From the NCBI GenBank assembly GCA_001414345.1, contig LLCB01000128.1:1-64000 (forward strand): a stretch of 64,000 nt of DNA, read 5' to 3'. This stretch comes from Hymenoscyphus infarciens (Eukaryota > Ascomycota > Leotiomycetes > Helotiales > Helotiaceae). The notes beneath the pieces are model-generated. The model did no database searches. It was not told the DNA's origin and was given only the letters and a program-made list of their open reading frames with translations. Shown piece after piece: positions 11,047 through 23,324 of this stretch. The first letter of the stretch is position 1, and the number at the start of each line of letters is the position of its first letter. Both the position numbers and the translations under genes were made by a program.

Positions 11047-14000
11047 GATGGGAAATCGGAGGTTTTCGAAGATTCGAAGTGGTGATTTTGGGACGCAGAA
11101 GCCAAGGCCTCAATAGGGACTTCCCAAGATCAAGAAGGAGCAGCAAGAGATCTGTGTTGGATGCAAAGGAGTGGAAAGATAGAAAGCGAGAGGAAAGAGG
11201 GAAGTGGAGGGCCGCCCTTTTGGAGCAAGGACGACGGCAAGCCGCTGTCAAAAGAGCGTACTAAACAAGATATCGACGAAGGGAGAGACAAGTTGACGGG
11301 AAAAGTAAAAAGAGGGCATTATCTACAAGTACATACGAGGTACATGTAGGTCGGACCTACCCTTCCTAGAAAGCAGGTAAATAGGTAATGTGATTGTATG
11401 GACCACTATGAACCATGAACCATGGACCGGGAACCAGAGTCCAGACCGGGGGATGTAAGGGGAGGAAGGCGCCACTTGATCACACCAACGCCATCAGCTA
11501 CCCAGGTTGGTGGGAAGGAGCAAGCAGAGTCAGAGGCCGCTTCCCTTTTCAACAGTTAGTGCCTACCTAGGTACCTCCAGGTTGTTCTTGGATAATAACG
11601 CTTAGCATCCCGTTTTTGCCTGTTGCTCTAGCGATGCAACTTCTGGCCCTTCATCCAGCAGTGGAGTAGGGCGTGAGTAGACTAGTAGTGGAGGCGGGCG
11701 AGCAGGCTAGCAACTTGATATCCGGCTTTCGACAGAAACCCGGCCGAGTAGCTACACTACACTACACTACACTACACTACGCACTTCATGGCGTTGTGGT
11801 TTATTAACAGTTTCCCTTCAGATATGCCATACACCTCACGTGCGTTAGTGTAGACAACCTGGAAGTAAGCAAGTAAGGGGGGGGGGATAGTACATTCTAG
11901 TAGACCTTCTCATTGGTTTGATATGCTAGTTTTGCTCCCATCTTAAGTACTTGGTTTTGCACTAACACGTACTCACGTGGGGTGTATGCCATGTCCAAGG
12001 GATCAGCAGGTACAGTACTGGGATGACGGGATCTTGACAGCCACGTCAAATGCACAGGGCAGATCGCCCTTACCTCAGTTCTTACAACGTAGGTAATTGT
12101 TGGTGCGATGGTGGTGGGTGGTGCCCTGGGTGGTGGGTTGGTGGATCCGACGATTAAGGTTTTCTCCGGTTGGCGATTTGCAGGGTGCAGGTGTTAAAAA
12201 AGAAAAGGCGCCAGCTGGAGTGGAGGTCACACAAGAGAGATCGACAGCGCTAACCACAAAGCTATTGAGAAATTGCTTGGCAGCGACTCCAAGACAGGGC
12301 TGAGGGAGTATCATGTATCATTGGTTTCCACACTCAAGGGAGAAACCGCTTCTCGGTGGTCATTTGAAGATGATTGCTTTGCGCGATAAGAAATCAGCAA
12401 GAGGGCTCTTTAATTCACTTTTCAAAGTCGCGTAGGAGGATAGTCTTCAATTCGGTTAAATGTTATTTGATTGGAAAAGCATGGCAATTGTGTGGCATAT
12501 GAGTCGTTGTCACCACCTAGAAAGTGGTGAGAAGCCGAGCCGCTAATGAATTACAATTAACAACACCCCTCCCGGGCGGAACTCCTGGTCCGCAGTCCGA
12601 AAACAATCCTTGTCATGATCATTTTCTTTTCCGAGAACTGAAAGCAACTACTGTACAAAATCTCCCGGTTTTATGGAGTAGAGCCAAGGGAAAACCCCCC
12701 GGATTTGATGCTTTGTATCCCGGGGCGGCCGCGGGTCGGTCGGCGAAGCTTGCTCGCGGTAGACATTTTAAAATAGTGGCAGATTACTTCCAAAATGCCA
12801 ACGCCTCTAACTCGACGCCAACATTCTAAAAACCGTCACGACTCAAAAGAAGAGAAAAGGGAAACTTTGCGCATAGGTTCGTATTTCTTTAGTTTTGTTT
12901 TCTTTAATCATGTTATTTCATCATATGTTGCGACACCACACCTCTGCCGTAATTTATCCATCTACTCCACTCTACCACCACTAAAAAAACAATAAACACT
13001 ACCTCGAAAAGCGCACAGAAAAAGACTGGAAAAATCCCAGAGGGAATCCAAGCGACAGTAAAAGAGAGCTACCTCTATTTCGGTTTAATTCTTGTAGTCT
13101 ATTCTTAAATTTTAACGCCTTTTTTGAGAGGAAACGAATTCTACTAGTAACGTTTTCCCAAGCCCTTCTACTGAAACCCCGTCTTTTTTATTTCTTTAAA
13201 AACCTGTTTTAAATTCTAAAATAAAACGACGCCGCAACGAATAAACTACATGAACTTCTGTTCTAGTGTTGATTAGCTATCGGAGTTCTTCTCACTCCGA
13301 TTTGTGCGAAGCGCGTTGGTCGAAGGCCGGGAATTTGAGTTACATGTGTGGTATTACTCATAACATCTGCTTTGCAGTTAGGAACTACAAGTCTTGCAGA
13401 ATTATATACTAATCAGAATGAGATTTCGAATAGGTTCTTTATAACCTTTGCGAATAGCTACCTATAGTCCTATACAGCTAAGTCGAGTCTGGTAATTAAT
13501 CACTCTGTTTGTCAATAAACCGTCAGAGTTGACACTGTGACTGAGTACCCCTTGTATGACGGGAAGAGTCGCCTCACTAGATTAGACATAGTTATTTAGA
13601 AGTGGTTGCCCCTGCCTCTCGGGAAAATGAGATTATGCTAAAAGTGCGAATAACAACCATTGTGCGAACGATCTTGGAAAATAGACTCTCGTTGTTCTAA
13701 CGCGTTCGCATAAGGAATTTAAAGCTTTCCACGGCTTTTGGAACATTACTGTTCGGTGGGGGATGCACGTCTTCGAATTTCGAACTTTGACGAAGGACCT
13801 TACCACCATTCTGAGGTTCCTCTGATATTACGAAGTCTTTGTACCAGACTGACACTCGAGCTTTCTATAGGCTTACTTGCAGAGTTTTAAATTTCTCAGC
13901 CTCTTAGCGCTACGTGGATATTTTCCTTCAGCCTGGGTAAACTCCGTTATTCCTACTTACAAGTATATAATAAGCAACCTTAAATAAAAGAGAGGCAAGT

Positions 14001-14142
14001 ACTACTAGAACAAGGTCTATACTTATTCTTAATATTTTATTTACCTGTTATTTAATAAGATGATGATGACGATTTACTTAGCCTATCCTATCCTGACCCC
14101 TAGGCTAGGATAGGATGGGAAAGCTAAAACGCTGCGAGTCAC
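11047..14142. other. Long intergenic stretch with an (ACTAC)n run
   Basis: About 3 kb without a supported gene. The left end should carry the promoter of the rhodopsin-like gene. A short (actac)n microsatellite lies at about 11753-11780, and a G9 run near 11880. From about 13.0 to 14.1 kb the DNA becomes richer in A and T. A short hairpin (tatcctatcct and aggataggat) lies at about 14083-14115, directly before the transporter remnant. Open frames around 12.1-13.0 kb show no domains. Confidence 0.5.
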
Positions 14143-15290
14143 TTGCGCGGCCTCATCGTCTCTTTCTTCGGAATCGGGGTGAAAACGGGTAGCCTACTCA
14201 TTTCAAGGTCCTCTGAATCCCCACGATGGCTCCTCGTCCAAAACCGACCCGACGAAGCGCGAAAAGCGCTCGAGCGTCTAAGGGGTAACTCGCTTACACC
14301 AGCCCTCACCGAAGAGGAATCTATAGAGATGAAAAGAGGAATTGATGCTGAGAAGGAACTGACTCGGGGAAGGCAGTATACGGATATCCTCAAGGGAACG
14401 GACTTGCGGAGGACTTTACTTTCTTTTGCTATAATTCTTTCGCATTCTTCCTTGTGACTTGGGCTTATCATTTCGTATGGTACTTTCTCTTTTCAAATGG
14501 TAGGGATTAAAGAGCTGTTCTAGGCTTTAAGTGATATATATCAAGGTCGTAAACTTAGTTGGCACTACTAATAGAATGTAGTTCTGCTTAAAATATTTGG
14601 GACGTCGATCGATGATGATGACGGGACACTTTTTGCCAGCAGTATTCATGTTGAGCATAGCCGTTGCATTTACGGTGTCACCTAACTCCGGAGCTGGGAA
14701 AGCTCTTGTTGCATGCGCTCTTGGTTACTGCCTCCTTTACAATAGCTTTTCCGGAACTCTGAGCTGGCCTTTACTCAATGAAATCGTTTCCTTACGTCTC
14801 CGAGTCGTAACGATCGGATTGGGCACCGCTGTCACTTATGTTTTCAACTGTGAGATACTTCAACGGAAGGCTCCATGGTCCTTTCTGATTTGCGTGTTTA
14901 GGGCTTATCACATTCACAACACCATACTTCATTAACACCAACGAATTTAATTGGGGTCCAAAAGAGGCAGATATTTGGGCTATATCCAACCTTATTACCG
15001 GCCGTGAGCAATCCCCTAACAGAACATATGAGACTCGCTAAATCGTTATCGCTTAGTATTCTTTTTCTTCTTTCTTCCCGAGATGAAAGGTCGCACTCTG
15101 GATGAAATCGATGAGCTGTTCCAAAATTGAGTTTCTGTACGAGATTTCCTGAAATACGACTTCATCTCCTCCTCGGAAGCCCGCGAAGCTGCGATTGAGG
15201 CAAGAAAGTAATTAGATGGCATTACGCTAACGGACTCGACGAAGGAAACTGAGGTTTCCCATGTAGAGGAAGTGAAGGTCTGAGATTGTG
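14143..15290 (+). pseudogene. MFS sugar transporter remnant
   Basis: The reading begins abruptly inside a transporter with SESPRWLLVQNRPDEARKAL, the cytoplasmic loop signature of sugar-porter family MFS proteins. It runs on through GTDLRRTLLSF, then decays through several stops around 14457-14600. It resumes with a membrane segment at 14600-14870 (FGRRSMMMTGHF, then SGTLSWPLLNE) and ends with PEMKGRTLDEIDELFQN at about 15080-15127, the typical tail motif, followed by a stop and SVRDFLKYDFISSSEAREAA in the same frame. The N-terminal half, helices 1-6, is missing. This order is the second half of a fungal alpha-glucoside or lactose-permease-like transporter. Loss of the 5' half and many stops and frame changes mark it as dead. 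Confidence 0.85.
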
Positions 15291-15374
15291 CGAAGAAGAA
15301 TGAAGGTAAGGATTTTTAGGAGAATATCATAAGGTCTCGAAACAGATAGCAAAGTGGTTGGGCTCTAACCTTCG

Positions 15375-15505
15375 CGCCTGCCTCAGCTCTCGGGTAATAT
15401 AAAGACAAAAAACGAATGTTAACCTAGGTCATCTCGAACAATCCTTTCAGTCGTCCTGAATGTCTAGGTTAATGTTTTAGAACAGTCAGCCATTGAGGCA
15501 GGTAC
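15375..15505. mobile_element. Possible small TIR element (MITE family B)
   Basis: The left end, cgcctgcctcagctctcggg, resembles the flank at 24205-24243. The right end carries tgaggcaggta, inverted relative to the left. Internal gaacaat and ttttagaaca blocks resemble the MITE at 49389. The match is short, so it is listed with low confidence. Confidence 0.3.
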
Positions 15506-15786
15506 AATACTAAGTTCTTTATTGCTGCTTTTACGGACCCTTGAAAGAGAGGTCCATGGGCAATCACCAAAACCCGACACCGTGACTAAACCGTCATTGA
15601 ACACATCAATAATGCTTTCAATTAAAGTACAAAAGTATATGCGGAAGTGTTTGCATTCTCACGGCATCCTATAATCACCCATCAAATAAAACTTTCCGGC
15701 CCCATGTAACTTAAGATAGCTATCCAGACACCTCATCCATAACAACCAGGCCCAAAATCTCCACAGCTACAAACCTCCAGAAACTC

Positions 15787-16023
15787 TCATCGTAATTCCT
15801 TCCTTCCCCAGAAACTCGAACCAGATGATTGTTTCTTCTGTAGCTTCTTTCGTCGATGTTCTCTGCAGCATCGTTGACACTTCCCAGTCGCCTCTACTAG
15901 TTCTGGTTCAACACCTGTGCTGTATACGTCGCAGTCCAGACCTTCTTTAGTATAGATGCAAGGGATCTTTGGGGGTGATTCAGTATGTTTGCAGTCGTAA
16001 GTTTTGATGATCTGTTTGCACAT
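15787..16023 (-). CDS. Small Cys/His protein, family member 1 (78 aa)
   Basis: A single-exon ORF. The open frame extends upstream to 16212, but the internal Met at 16023 is preferred because it gives a product starting M-C with the same Cys/His spacing as two other members in this window (17219 and 63394). The protein begins MCKQIIKTYDCKH, with Cys2, Cys11, His13 and Cys22, and later has a C-x2-C-C group (KCQRCCREH) before a basic tail. It has no signal peptide and no membrane helix. The pattern could bind zinc, but that is inference. Small proteins of this style occur as uncharacterised hypotheticals in ascomycetes. No function can be assigned. Confidence 0.65.
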   Translation of the reverse strand: MCKQIIKTYDCKHTESPPKIPCIYTKEGLDCDVYSTGVEPELVEATGKCQRCCREHRRKKLQKKQSSGSSFWGRKELR

Positions 16024-16430
16024 CTTGGTTCGTTTGGCATGGAAGTGGAGGTAGAGGGTTGGGTGCTGTTTTTGTGTACCGATTTTGTTGTTGGGGTTTA
16101 GGATATGAGAGACAGGTTTCTTGTAAGACGGGTTTGTCGATGATTCAAGTAACTTAAGTACTTGAGGGTGTTTTGGTACGGTATGACTACTGTTCATTTG
16201 GTAATTCACCATGCCGAAGATATCAACAGCGATTTTTTTGCGAGAAGAGCTAGCACACCCAGAGAAAATCCCAAAACTCTTACGGAACCAAGAGATATGG
16301 AGCTCTCACAAAGTAAATTTACTTCTGTAGCTTCCATTCAACTCCTAAAAGTCGGTGAAGATGTAATTGTTGAATAGAAACATAGAAGGGGTTGGTCACG
16401 TGGAAACCGAGGGCAATTTCTGAGAACCTT

Positions 16431-16654
16431 GCGATGGACATTAAAAGTGGCAGTAAATACTTCAGATTCCTAAATGCCTACTTAGCCATCATTGTTCTAA
16501 TTTTTGGTAGGGCAATCCAAGTAAGTTATTCTAAATACTTAGCACAATTTAAAATTGCTCTACGTAGCTAGAACAATCGACTTCAATTGTCCCAAGCCAA
16601 TGTTCTATGGTTTGGCAGAAAGCTGTATCTATTGCTTCCTTTAATGTCCACCGC
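16431..16654. mobile_element. 224-bp TIR element (MITE family B)
   Basis: Ends are inverted repeats of about 30 bp. The left reads gcgatggacattaaaa, and the reverse complement of the right reads gcggtggacattaaag. Both continue into related grRGCARTARATAC-type sequence. The interior (ggcagtaaatacttcag, then cattgttctaattttt) matches the elements at 49389 and 50129. It has no coding capacity, so it is non-autonomous. Confidence 0.65.
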
Positions 16655-17218
16655 GACCCTGCTTCTAATTTAAAATCGATCGTTTTCTAAATTTTATGAA
16701 GAGATTGTCAGATGATCCTCTCATTCTCCGGATTTTCCATGCTCTTTTCCCGCGCGGGGACGCGCTCCCACCCCTCTCTATGATCATCAAAACACTTCAA
16801 AACATGGAGTGAATACACTCTTCAGACAATAAGGTGCCACGCGCCTCGAGTTACTTATTCAACACCGACCTCCACCGGCCTAACTTTCCGTATCTGTCCT
16901 CGTCCAATGATCAGTTGAAATGACCTCTGCCATACATTATGAGCCGCTTTCCGCTACAGTTGTCTTTGAAGCATATTGGGATCTCAACTTCAAGTCCACA
17001 AAAACCCCAGAGCTCCTCTGTAACAACCTCTATCTACTGATGACATTGACAAAGAACCGTTTTCATCGTGGCCATCCTCTTCGTCTGCTACGTCCTCTTG
17101 TCCTTCGGGACGAGACAATTCACTTCCCACAACACCCTGCTTTCGAGTACTCTCAACCCCGCAGCACAAGTACCTCTTCTTGGATTACTACCCCACCAAC
17201 AGTCAAGCCAACCTAAAT

Positions 17219-17554
17219 ATGTGCATCCGGTATCAAACAAACCATGCCTGCCAACACGTAACCTACCGTCTCGAGCCCTGCACTCGAAGTCAAAGTCCCC
17301 AAACACCTCCACAAACCTGCAACGGGACCCAAAACGTTTATTGGGAAGATGGTTGGTACGGCCGAAGAGAATGCAGAGCGTGTCGTCATACACATGTTAC
17401 CAGATCATGTCGAGCAGGTTGTATGGGAGATATCAGGAATGGTTTAACGGGATATTTTCAGGGTCTTTACACTAGTTGGAGAAGAGGGTCAGTTACATCA
17501 TCAACTTCTCAACCGGATGACGGAGGAGAGGAGGAGGATTGGGTGAGATTTTGA
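17219..17554 (+). CDS. Small Cys/His protein, family member 2 (111 aa)
   Basis: A single-exon ORF starting at the ATG at 17219 inside a longer open frame. This Met is chosen because it yields MCIRYQTNHACQH, with Cys2, Cys11 and His13 spaced exactly as in the gene at 15787-16023. A third Cys follows at residue 20, and a later C-x2-C group reads RRECRACRHTH. The C-terminal part is rich in Ser, Thr, Asp and Glu and ends DWVRF. It has no signal peptide or membrane segment. A metal-binding role is possible but unproven. It is 1.2 kb from member 1 and on the opposite strand. Confidence 0.6.
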   Translation: MCIRYQTNHACQHVTYRLEPCTRSQSPQTPPQTCNGTQNVYWEDGWYGRRECRACRHTHVTRSCRAGCMGDIRNGLTGYFQGLYTSWRRGSVTSSTSQPDDGGEEEDWVRF

Positions 17555-18379
17555 TATCGGACTTTTGGGAATGGTTGGGTTTTTGGGATTTTATTGAGCA
17601 GATTGTTTTGGGGGTGGAAGACGGAATATCGACTCTAGGAACAAGATAACATAAAGGGGGTTTCCGAGAAGCATATGCTTTTCGTGTGGCGTTTGGAGCA
17701 CGGATAAGAGGATTTGGAAAAACAAATTTAGGAGAGGGCGTCTTGAAGACAGGTTGGGTTGTTTTCTGTTGTGATTTATCAAATAAAAATAAATGACGAA
17801 TATCGTTTCATTGGTACGTCGATTTCTTTAGCATAACATTAATAGGCGGTCTCCCTTCTACAGTTCATCAATGGCAACGGTTATTATTAGGAATGAATTC
17901 CCTCGGCTGAATTACTTATCACCCTTTGATTCTATACTAATGAAGCAAAACTATTGGGTCAAATAATACTGAGTCTCCTCGGGTTTCTGCCAATGTTTCT
18001 TTGTTAATTCAGGTCTTTGGAGACAAGTGATAAGTATAATTACGACCTTTTCTTTTGCTCTTCGGTTATATCTGCTACCCCTTCCAATTACAAAGCGATT
18101 ATTACTACCACCAGCGCTAATATCAATAAAAGTTCTCTTTAACCCTCAAACCTCGGGTAACCTGGGTGCTATTTTTCGCCGGTGGAGAGGCAGTCGGGGT
18201 CGTAAGGGCAGATCTTTGGCCAAATTGATCATTGGTAGTTGGCGTTGGCGTACTACCCATGTTGTTGATAGTACGGGTACCGTTATGAATGCTTCCCATA
18301 CTACCCCTGCTGAGAGTTGCAGTGGCGTCTGGTGTGCTCACAATAACACTCAGACTAACGCTCACACTTACCGAAGTCA
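17555..18379. other. Intergenic stretch
   Basis: No supported gene. The right part may hold the degraded low-complexity Ser/Thr/Gly-rich C-terminus of the neighbouring pseudogene, because another minus-strand frame at 18123-18521 is rich in SGSGSGG and SVSVSVS. Confidence 0.45.
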
Positions 18380-20091
18380 AAGTGCTACCACCGCCAGATC
18401 CCGACCCAGAACGACTTCCAGAAGATCCTGTTCCACGGGTATTCTCCCACTTCTTCAACTCCCAACGAACCTGAAACAATGACCAGATAATCCGCTCAGC
18501 CGGTGCCTCCAAAATCTGCAAACCTTACAACTGATCCAGATGTTCCAACGCCTGAAGGAATATCTCCCACTCCCGTCCAAATCCAGTTCCCATCACCCCC
18601 CAGTCCGCCATTTCTCCACAGCTTGGGTTTCCCAGTCGATTTATCAACGTAAAGATAATCAGCTTTGCCGTCCCCATCAATGTCAGTCAGTCGAATCTCC
18701 ACCCTCGTCGCACCGACACCACTTGCTATCTCTCCTTTGCTATTCCATATCCAATTCCTATCTTTACCCCTACCGCCATTCAACCAGAGAGAAGCCCGCT
18801 CATTCCCGTCAAGGAAGACGCAATCGTCCTTTTCATCTCCATCCATGTCTGCAAAATAAACACCAGCGCCCTCTCCTACACCTGAAGCAATCTTTCCTAT
18901 CGATGTCCATTTCCAATTTTTCGAAGAATCAAAGGATCGACCAATTTGCCACATCTCGGCTGCCCCTGTTGTAGGAGCGACGTTAAGGTAGTCATCAAAG
19001 CCATCACCATTAAGATCTGCGAATCTTGTAGTAGTTCGGGGTTTGCTAACCCCTTCCGCTATTACACCTTGCTCATTCCACTGCTCATTGTTAGTAGGAG
19101 CACTGAATAAATACGGAACAAATTGTCACGAACTATATCAGAGCCCGCGCCACCTTTATTAAACCATGCCTTCTTCTTGCCCGCATTGTTCATGGTCAGG
19201 TAGTCTGCCTTTCCGTCACCATTGATGTCGGCAAAAAACACTTCCAATGTATCGCCTTCCGATCCAACACCGGTTGCAACAGTTCTACGGTCAACCCATT
19301 ATACAAGCCCAGAGCAAAACGTCCGTCCTGAAATTGAGGTAACATTTAGTTAGAGGTGGAGAGATCCAGCCGTTCGAAGAAACATGTGGGATTCCATCGT
19401 ACCAGGCCTTTGCCATCTTGGTGTAGCCGTCGTCATTCGGGTGCAGGGTGCCGCTTAACCCTTCAGTTGTAACGTACGTGGACATATTCACATCGATCAC
19501 CTTCTTCTTTGAATTTGCTCTGGTTGCGACAATTCCTGGAATAACCTTATTGAATGGGCCAATATTTTTCGCAGTATTCTGGTTTGTTGAAGGGATCAAA
19601 TGAGTAAAAAGTTTTGCTGCCTCCGGTGCTGTAGATATGATTTCGTCAATGAGACTGCCGAGTTGTTCGGGCGCTGTTTTCGAAGCTGTGGGAACATTCA
19701 TATCATTTGTCCCAGCCATAAGCAGAACGACGTTTGGCAACTGACTCAAACCTGGTTTTGCGAATTGTGCAATCTGTGCGATAACAGCCCCAGGATGACC
19801 TTCGTTGAAATAATTCGCCATCGACCCAGAGTGCTGAGAGCCAACGTATTGAACGGTATTCCCAACCAGCAAGATCCACAGTTCAAGTCTGTATCCATTA
19901 TAACTAGTAATACCAAAGCCATAGGTTATCGAATCACCTGGCGACAAAATTGGAAGGTCGAGTCCATTGACAACTGCGGCAGATTGTAAGTCCGAAAGGT
20001 GCCCATGAAGCCCATTGTGGGGGTCCGAATGGAAGAGAGGAGATTTACCCCATGGAGATGCAAAAATGACGAAAAACAGCGAGAGCTTCAT
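18380..20091 (-). pseudogene. Broken secreted SGNH hydrolase with FG-GAP/VCBS repeats
   Basis: The minus-strand reading starts at 20091 with a hydrophobic signal-like N-terminus (MKLSLFFVIFASPWG). The SGNH hydrolase fold follows: block I SPGDSITYGFG with the nucleophile Ser54, GTND at about residue 127, and the terminal block TLHPNDDGY with His217. The Asp normally three residues before that His is Gly214 here, so the catalytic dyad seems lost. The open frame stops at 19291. FG-GAP-type calcium-binding repeats (FADINGDGKADYL and related) continue downstream in shifted frames: a one-base shift near 19130, and an in-frame TGA at 18496 where DG[K/R]ADYL is expected. Intact fungal relatives are secreted esterase-like proteins with a C-terminal repeat propeller. 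The catalytic change, frameshifts and stop all point to a pseudogene, although an intron near 19300 may be real. Confidence 0.8.
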
Positions 20092-20863
20092 TATGCACGC
20101 TTATGTCTTTCTGAAGTCAAACATCTCTTTTTTTTAGGGGGCATCGGTTGCTATAAGGGCCAACTGCCTAGCTGGGCGTGAGTTGAAACTCAATCGCATC
20201 TTTGTGTTAATCGTTACGCAGATGGCTGAGCAGGATTGCTGACTGCATACTGCACCCAGCTGCAGTAAGTCACAAATTGATTGGGGTACTAAATTTCGAG
20301 GCTGAATAAACCCTGTTGTCTACGAGGCTCCACGGCGAAAAGTTTCACCTTAGGTGATGCGGGGTCTATTACGAAGGATGTGTCTCTCTAGCCACTACTA
20401 GGTGCTCGATGCCACGTTAGTTCAATAGCGATTGTAAGAATTGCTCGTTAGGCGTGTTTGGCTTTCAACACGCTCGACTGGAAACGCCGACCACCCCTCG
20501 CTTAAATTTGGGCTGTGAAATCCGCGACGGTAAGGTGGAAAGATTAGGGGTGCACTCTTTAATACACTAAAGCAGCAAGTTGAGGCAATATTTAAGCGCT
20601 ATTTCTTAAAATTAAAACATATGGCCTAACTCTGAAGTTAGAACACTTATCCACTGACTACGCTCGCCTCTGAAGGCGCGGGAAAAAAGAGGCAACCTAC
20701 TTAAATAACAATAATACGTTGAAAAGAGTTTAGCAAAAGACTTAAAAATTCCAAAAAAAATTCGTAATAGCTAAATAACGACAAAATGAAGTTACTTTTC
20801 TTTTATTTCGCTATTGTAGTTTATTCTCGATTTTAAGACTTCTTAGAAAAGAACCTTTGCTTA

Positions 20864-21279
20864 TTGCCTGTTTAGCTTGTACTTTTTAGTGGAATTTAAA
20901 GATAGACACTACCAAAAATCAAGGCTGTCATATTTAAATATGCCGCACTTTTAGATAAGCCTGATCGTTTGGCCTACACATTTAAATTTGCCATCAGATC
21001 CTAGAATTTAGGGTAATATATTTTGAGGATATGCACCACAAAAAACAAAATATATAAAGCTGTAATTCCGTATATCTTCCCGATATATTTTTTTATCCCC
21101 AGATAAACCCTACGATTCAACAAAATATACATCGAGATATATACTACGAGCCATACTTTTACTGAATTTATTCTATAGAAAGTGAGCCTATAATTAGAAG
21201 TAGTCGAGTTCACTTTGAACCTCGCCTAGCAAATTTAAGGAAATATTTAAATATGCCAAAGAGTGAGCCAAACAGGCCC
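20864..21279. mobile_element. 416-bp PIF/Harbinger-like MITE (family A)
   Basis: The left terminus is ttgcctgtttagcttgta, and the reverse complement of the right is gggcctgtttggctcact. Flanking trinucleotides are tta on the left and ttg on the right, close to the TWA duplication expected for PIF/Harbinger. The interior carries gatatgcaccacaaaaaac, shared with the copy starting at 24249. No protein is encoded beyond random short frames. Confidence 0.65.
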
Positions 21280-21711
21280 TTGCCTCTCTTGGTTAGAGTA
21301 AGTTACACCATCACTTCAACCCAACGCAAAGAGGATCTAAGTTCTCAGGGCTCTAGCACAGAGTCAAATAGCATCTTGCGCATCTGCACATATTCAATTT
21401 AAATATTTGCGATTTTTAGGCCGGGGGTGGGGTCACTAAGATTGTAGTGCTAAATATTTGGTCCACTGGGAGGCTGTAAAATTTCCACAAGATAGTTTGT
21501 ATCGCTACCGGCTTCTTTAGGAACGTATAAAGGGCGTAGAAAAGTCATGTAGCTAGGTGGGGCCAGTAGGAGCTTCTCCTCCATAAGCTCGGTGTGCTTT
21601 TGAATTATCTTGAAAATAGCGAGAAAGAACTTGAGTATCCCTTCCACCCACCCTGTGCACCTTTTTTTGAAGGCGGGGTATTTTTTGAGGCTCAATTGCT
21701 TAGAAGGTGGC

Positions 21712-21952
21712 TCACGGTGGACAAAATAAGTGGCACAATTTACTGATATATTTACGCGAATGAGATGAAAACTTTCAACACTTTTGAGAAGAGTAGATTA
21801 GAATTGTGCCCATCTATTCATATCTTTGTTATGTTTTTGCGATTATTTGTTGTTAAGTTATTACGTTGCGATTTAAGCAGGGTGGTAAATTATGCTTCGT
21901 AGAGAAAAAAGTGTGCTCAGGACAGGCTCCTGGTGGACAAGATAAGTGGCAG
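21712..21952. repeat. Direct pair of a TGGACAARATAAGTGGCA motif
   Basis: The sequence ggtggacaaRataagtggca occurs in the same orientation near 21713 and 21931, about 217 bp apart. The first copy runs into ggcacaatt, which recurs inverted as aattgtgcc near 21805. This looks like termini of decayed small transposons. The surrounding 21.3-23.3 kb holds no supported gene. Confidence 0.45.
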
Positions 21953-23324
21953 TAATTTGGCTAACCTAGGATTGCCTGCAAGCATACAACCCAACGCAAA
22001 CCAGATAAAGACTTCACATAGTCGATTATTCAGTTATTTAGCATACTCTGTATGTACTAAAAAAAATTCGGATATTTTTGCGTTTTTTCGCTTGTAGGCT
22101 TTCGCCATTGATCGGGTGGGTGGAAGGGATAAAAGGGGGCTTTTTCGGGTCATCAACTAACGTACTGCAATACCTAGGATCGATAAGAGAAATAGTCGAG
22201 TAATTGAATTTAAGATTCGATTCTAGAAATATAAGATAGTAGAAGCAAGGATAAAAAGCAGATTCTTCGACCTATTTTCTGACAAGAGCCCATATTCTAG
22301 TAAATTCTGTGGCAGTAGCGGAGCCTTTGTGGAATCAGACCAGCGCTTCTTGTTTCGAACTGATCGTGTTTGAGTAGCAAACATCAAAGCGAGTCGTGAC
22401 TTCAAAAACTCTCTTGGCTCCCGCAAGTACCTCCAAATAACTTTTTTGTAATGTTTCAGCACACGCGTAAATTCGTAATATTACCTAAAAAATCACTCAT
22501 TTCTGCCAATATATGACCATGAAGCAGGCATGTGCATCAGCCTCTGAATTCCCCTCACCGCTAGACCCTTTCATGCAACCAACATTCCCAACCAACATTA
22601 CCCAACCCTCCACGGTCATCAGATGTATTCACAAAACCTCCCTACAAGAGTTCTCCTCCTCGGCTTGAAAAACAATCAAGTGATGGTGCAATGTATGACG
22701 ATTCCATCGCGATGGATATTATGTAAGCTACCCCTGAATAATGCTGTAAAATTGCGGGGAAGTGGTGACCCCGCTAACCCCATGGGGAAACCTGCTACTA
22801 ATAATACGCTCCATATGACACCCACTGACACGTGAAGTCAATCTTATGGCTTTTCCTTGCATCACTAGTTCTCGTGAGGTATGGATTCCATGACCTAAGA
22901 GTTATTGCAAATCTGACATGGCTTTTTCGCAACATGAATCGGGAGGACTGGGATGAAGGTATATTTAATGGTGCTTCCTTTTAGTTCGAGTTCTAGAATT
23001 TTCTCGATGCAACGATCGTTCTTTTGTTTAAACTTCTTTTGGATACGACAAAGAGTTAGTGAGTTTGGTTTGACGTAAGCACTTGACGAATTATTGACAA
23101 CAACACGGACTTGGTAAGTTGAGTTATTCCATTAAATTCGATCCCTTCACATGTATTAGACGACTCGGCGGATTAGGTCGGGACGACTCGAACACATGTT
23201 CTTCGTTCTTCATAAAAGCTTCGATGGACTTGCTTCTCAGCTCCTTCTCAGCTTCGATCATTTTCTCCTCAAACACCAGATCTCTCGTTATGCACAACCA
23301 CAATATCAATACACAACACTAATC

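Noticed and set aside
12524..12829. 101-codon plus-strand frame
   Set aside because: No family resemblance and no supporting start context or introns.
18123..18521. 132-codon Ser/Thr/Gly-rich minus-strand frame as a separate gene
   Set aside because: It overlaps the end of the broken SGNH/FG-GAP gene in another frame, and is more likely a degraded linker or tail of that gene.
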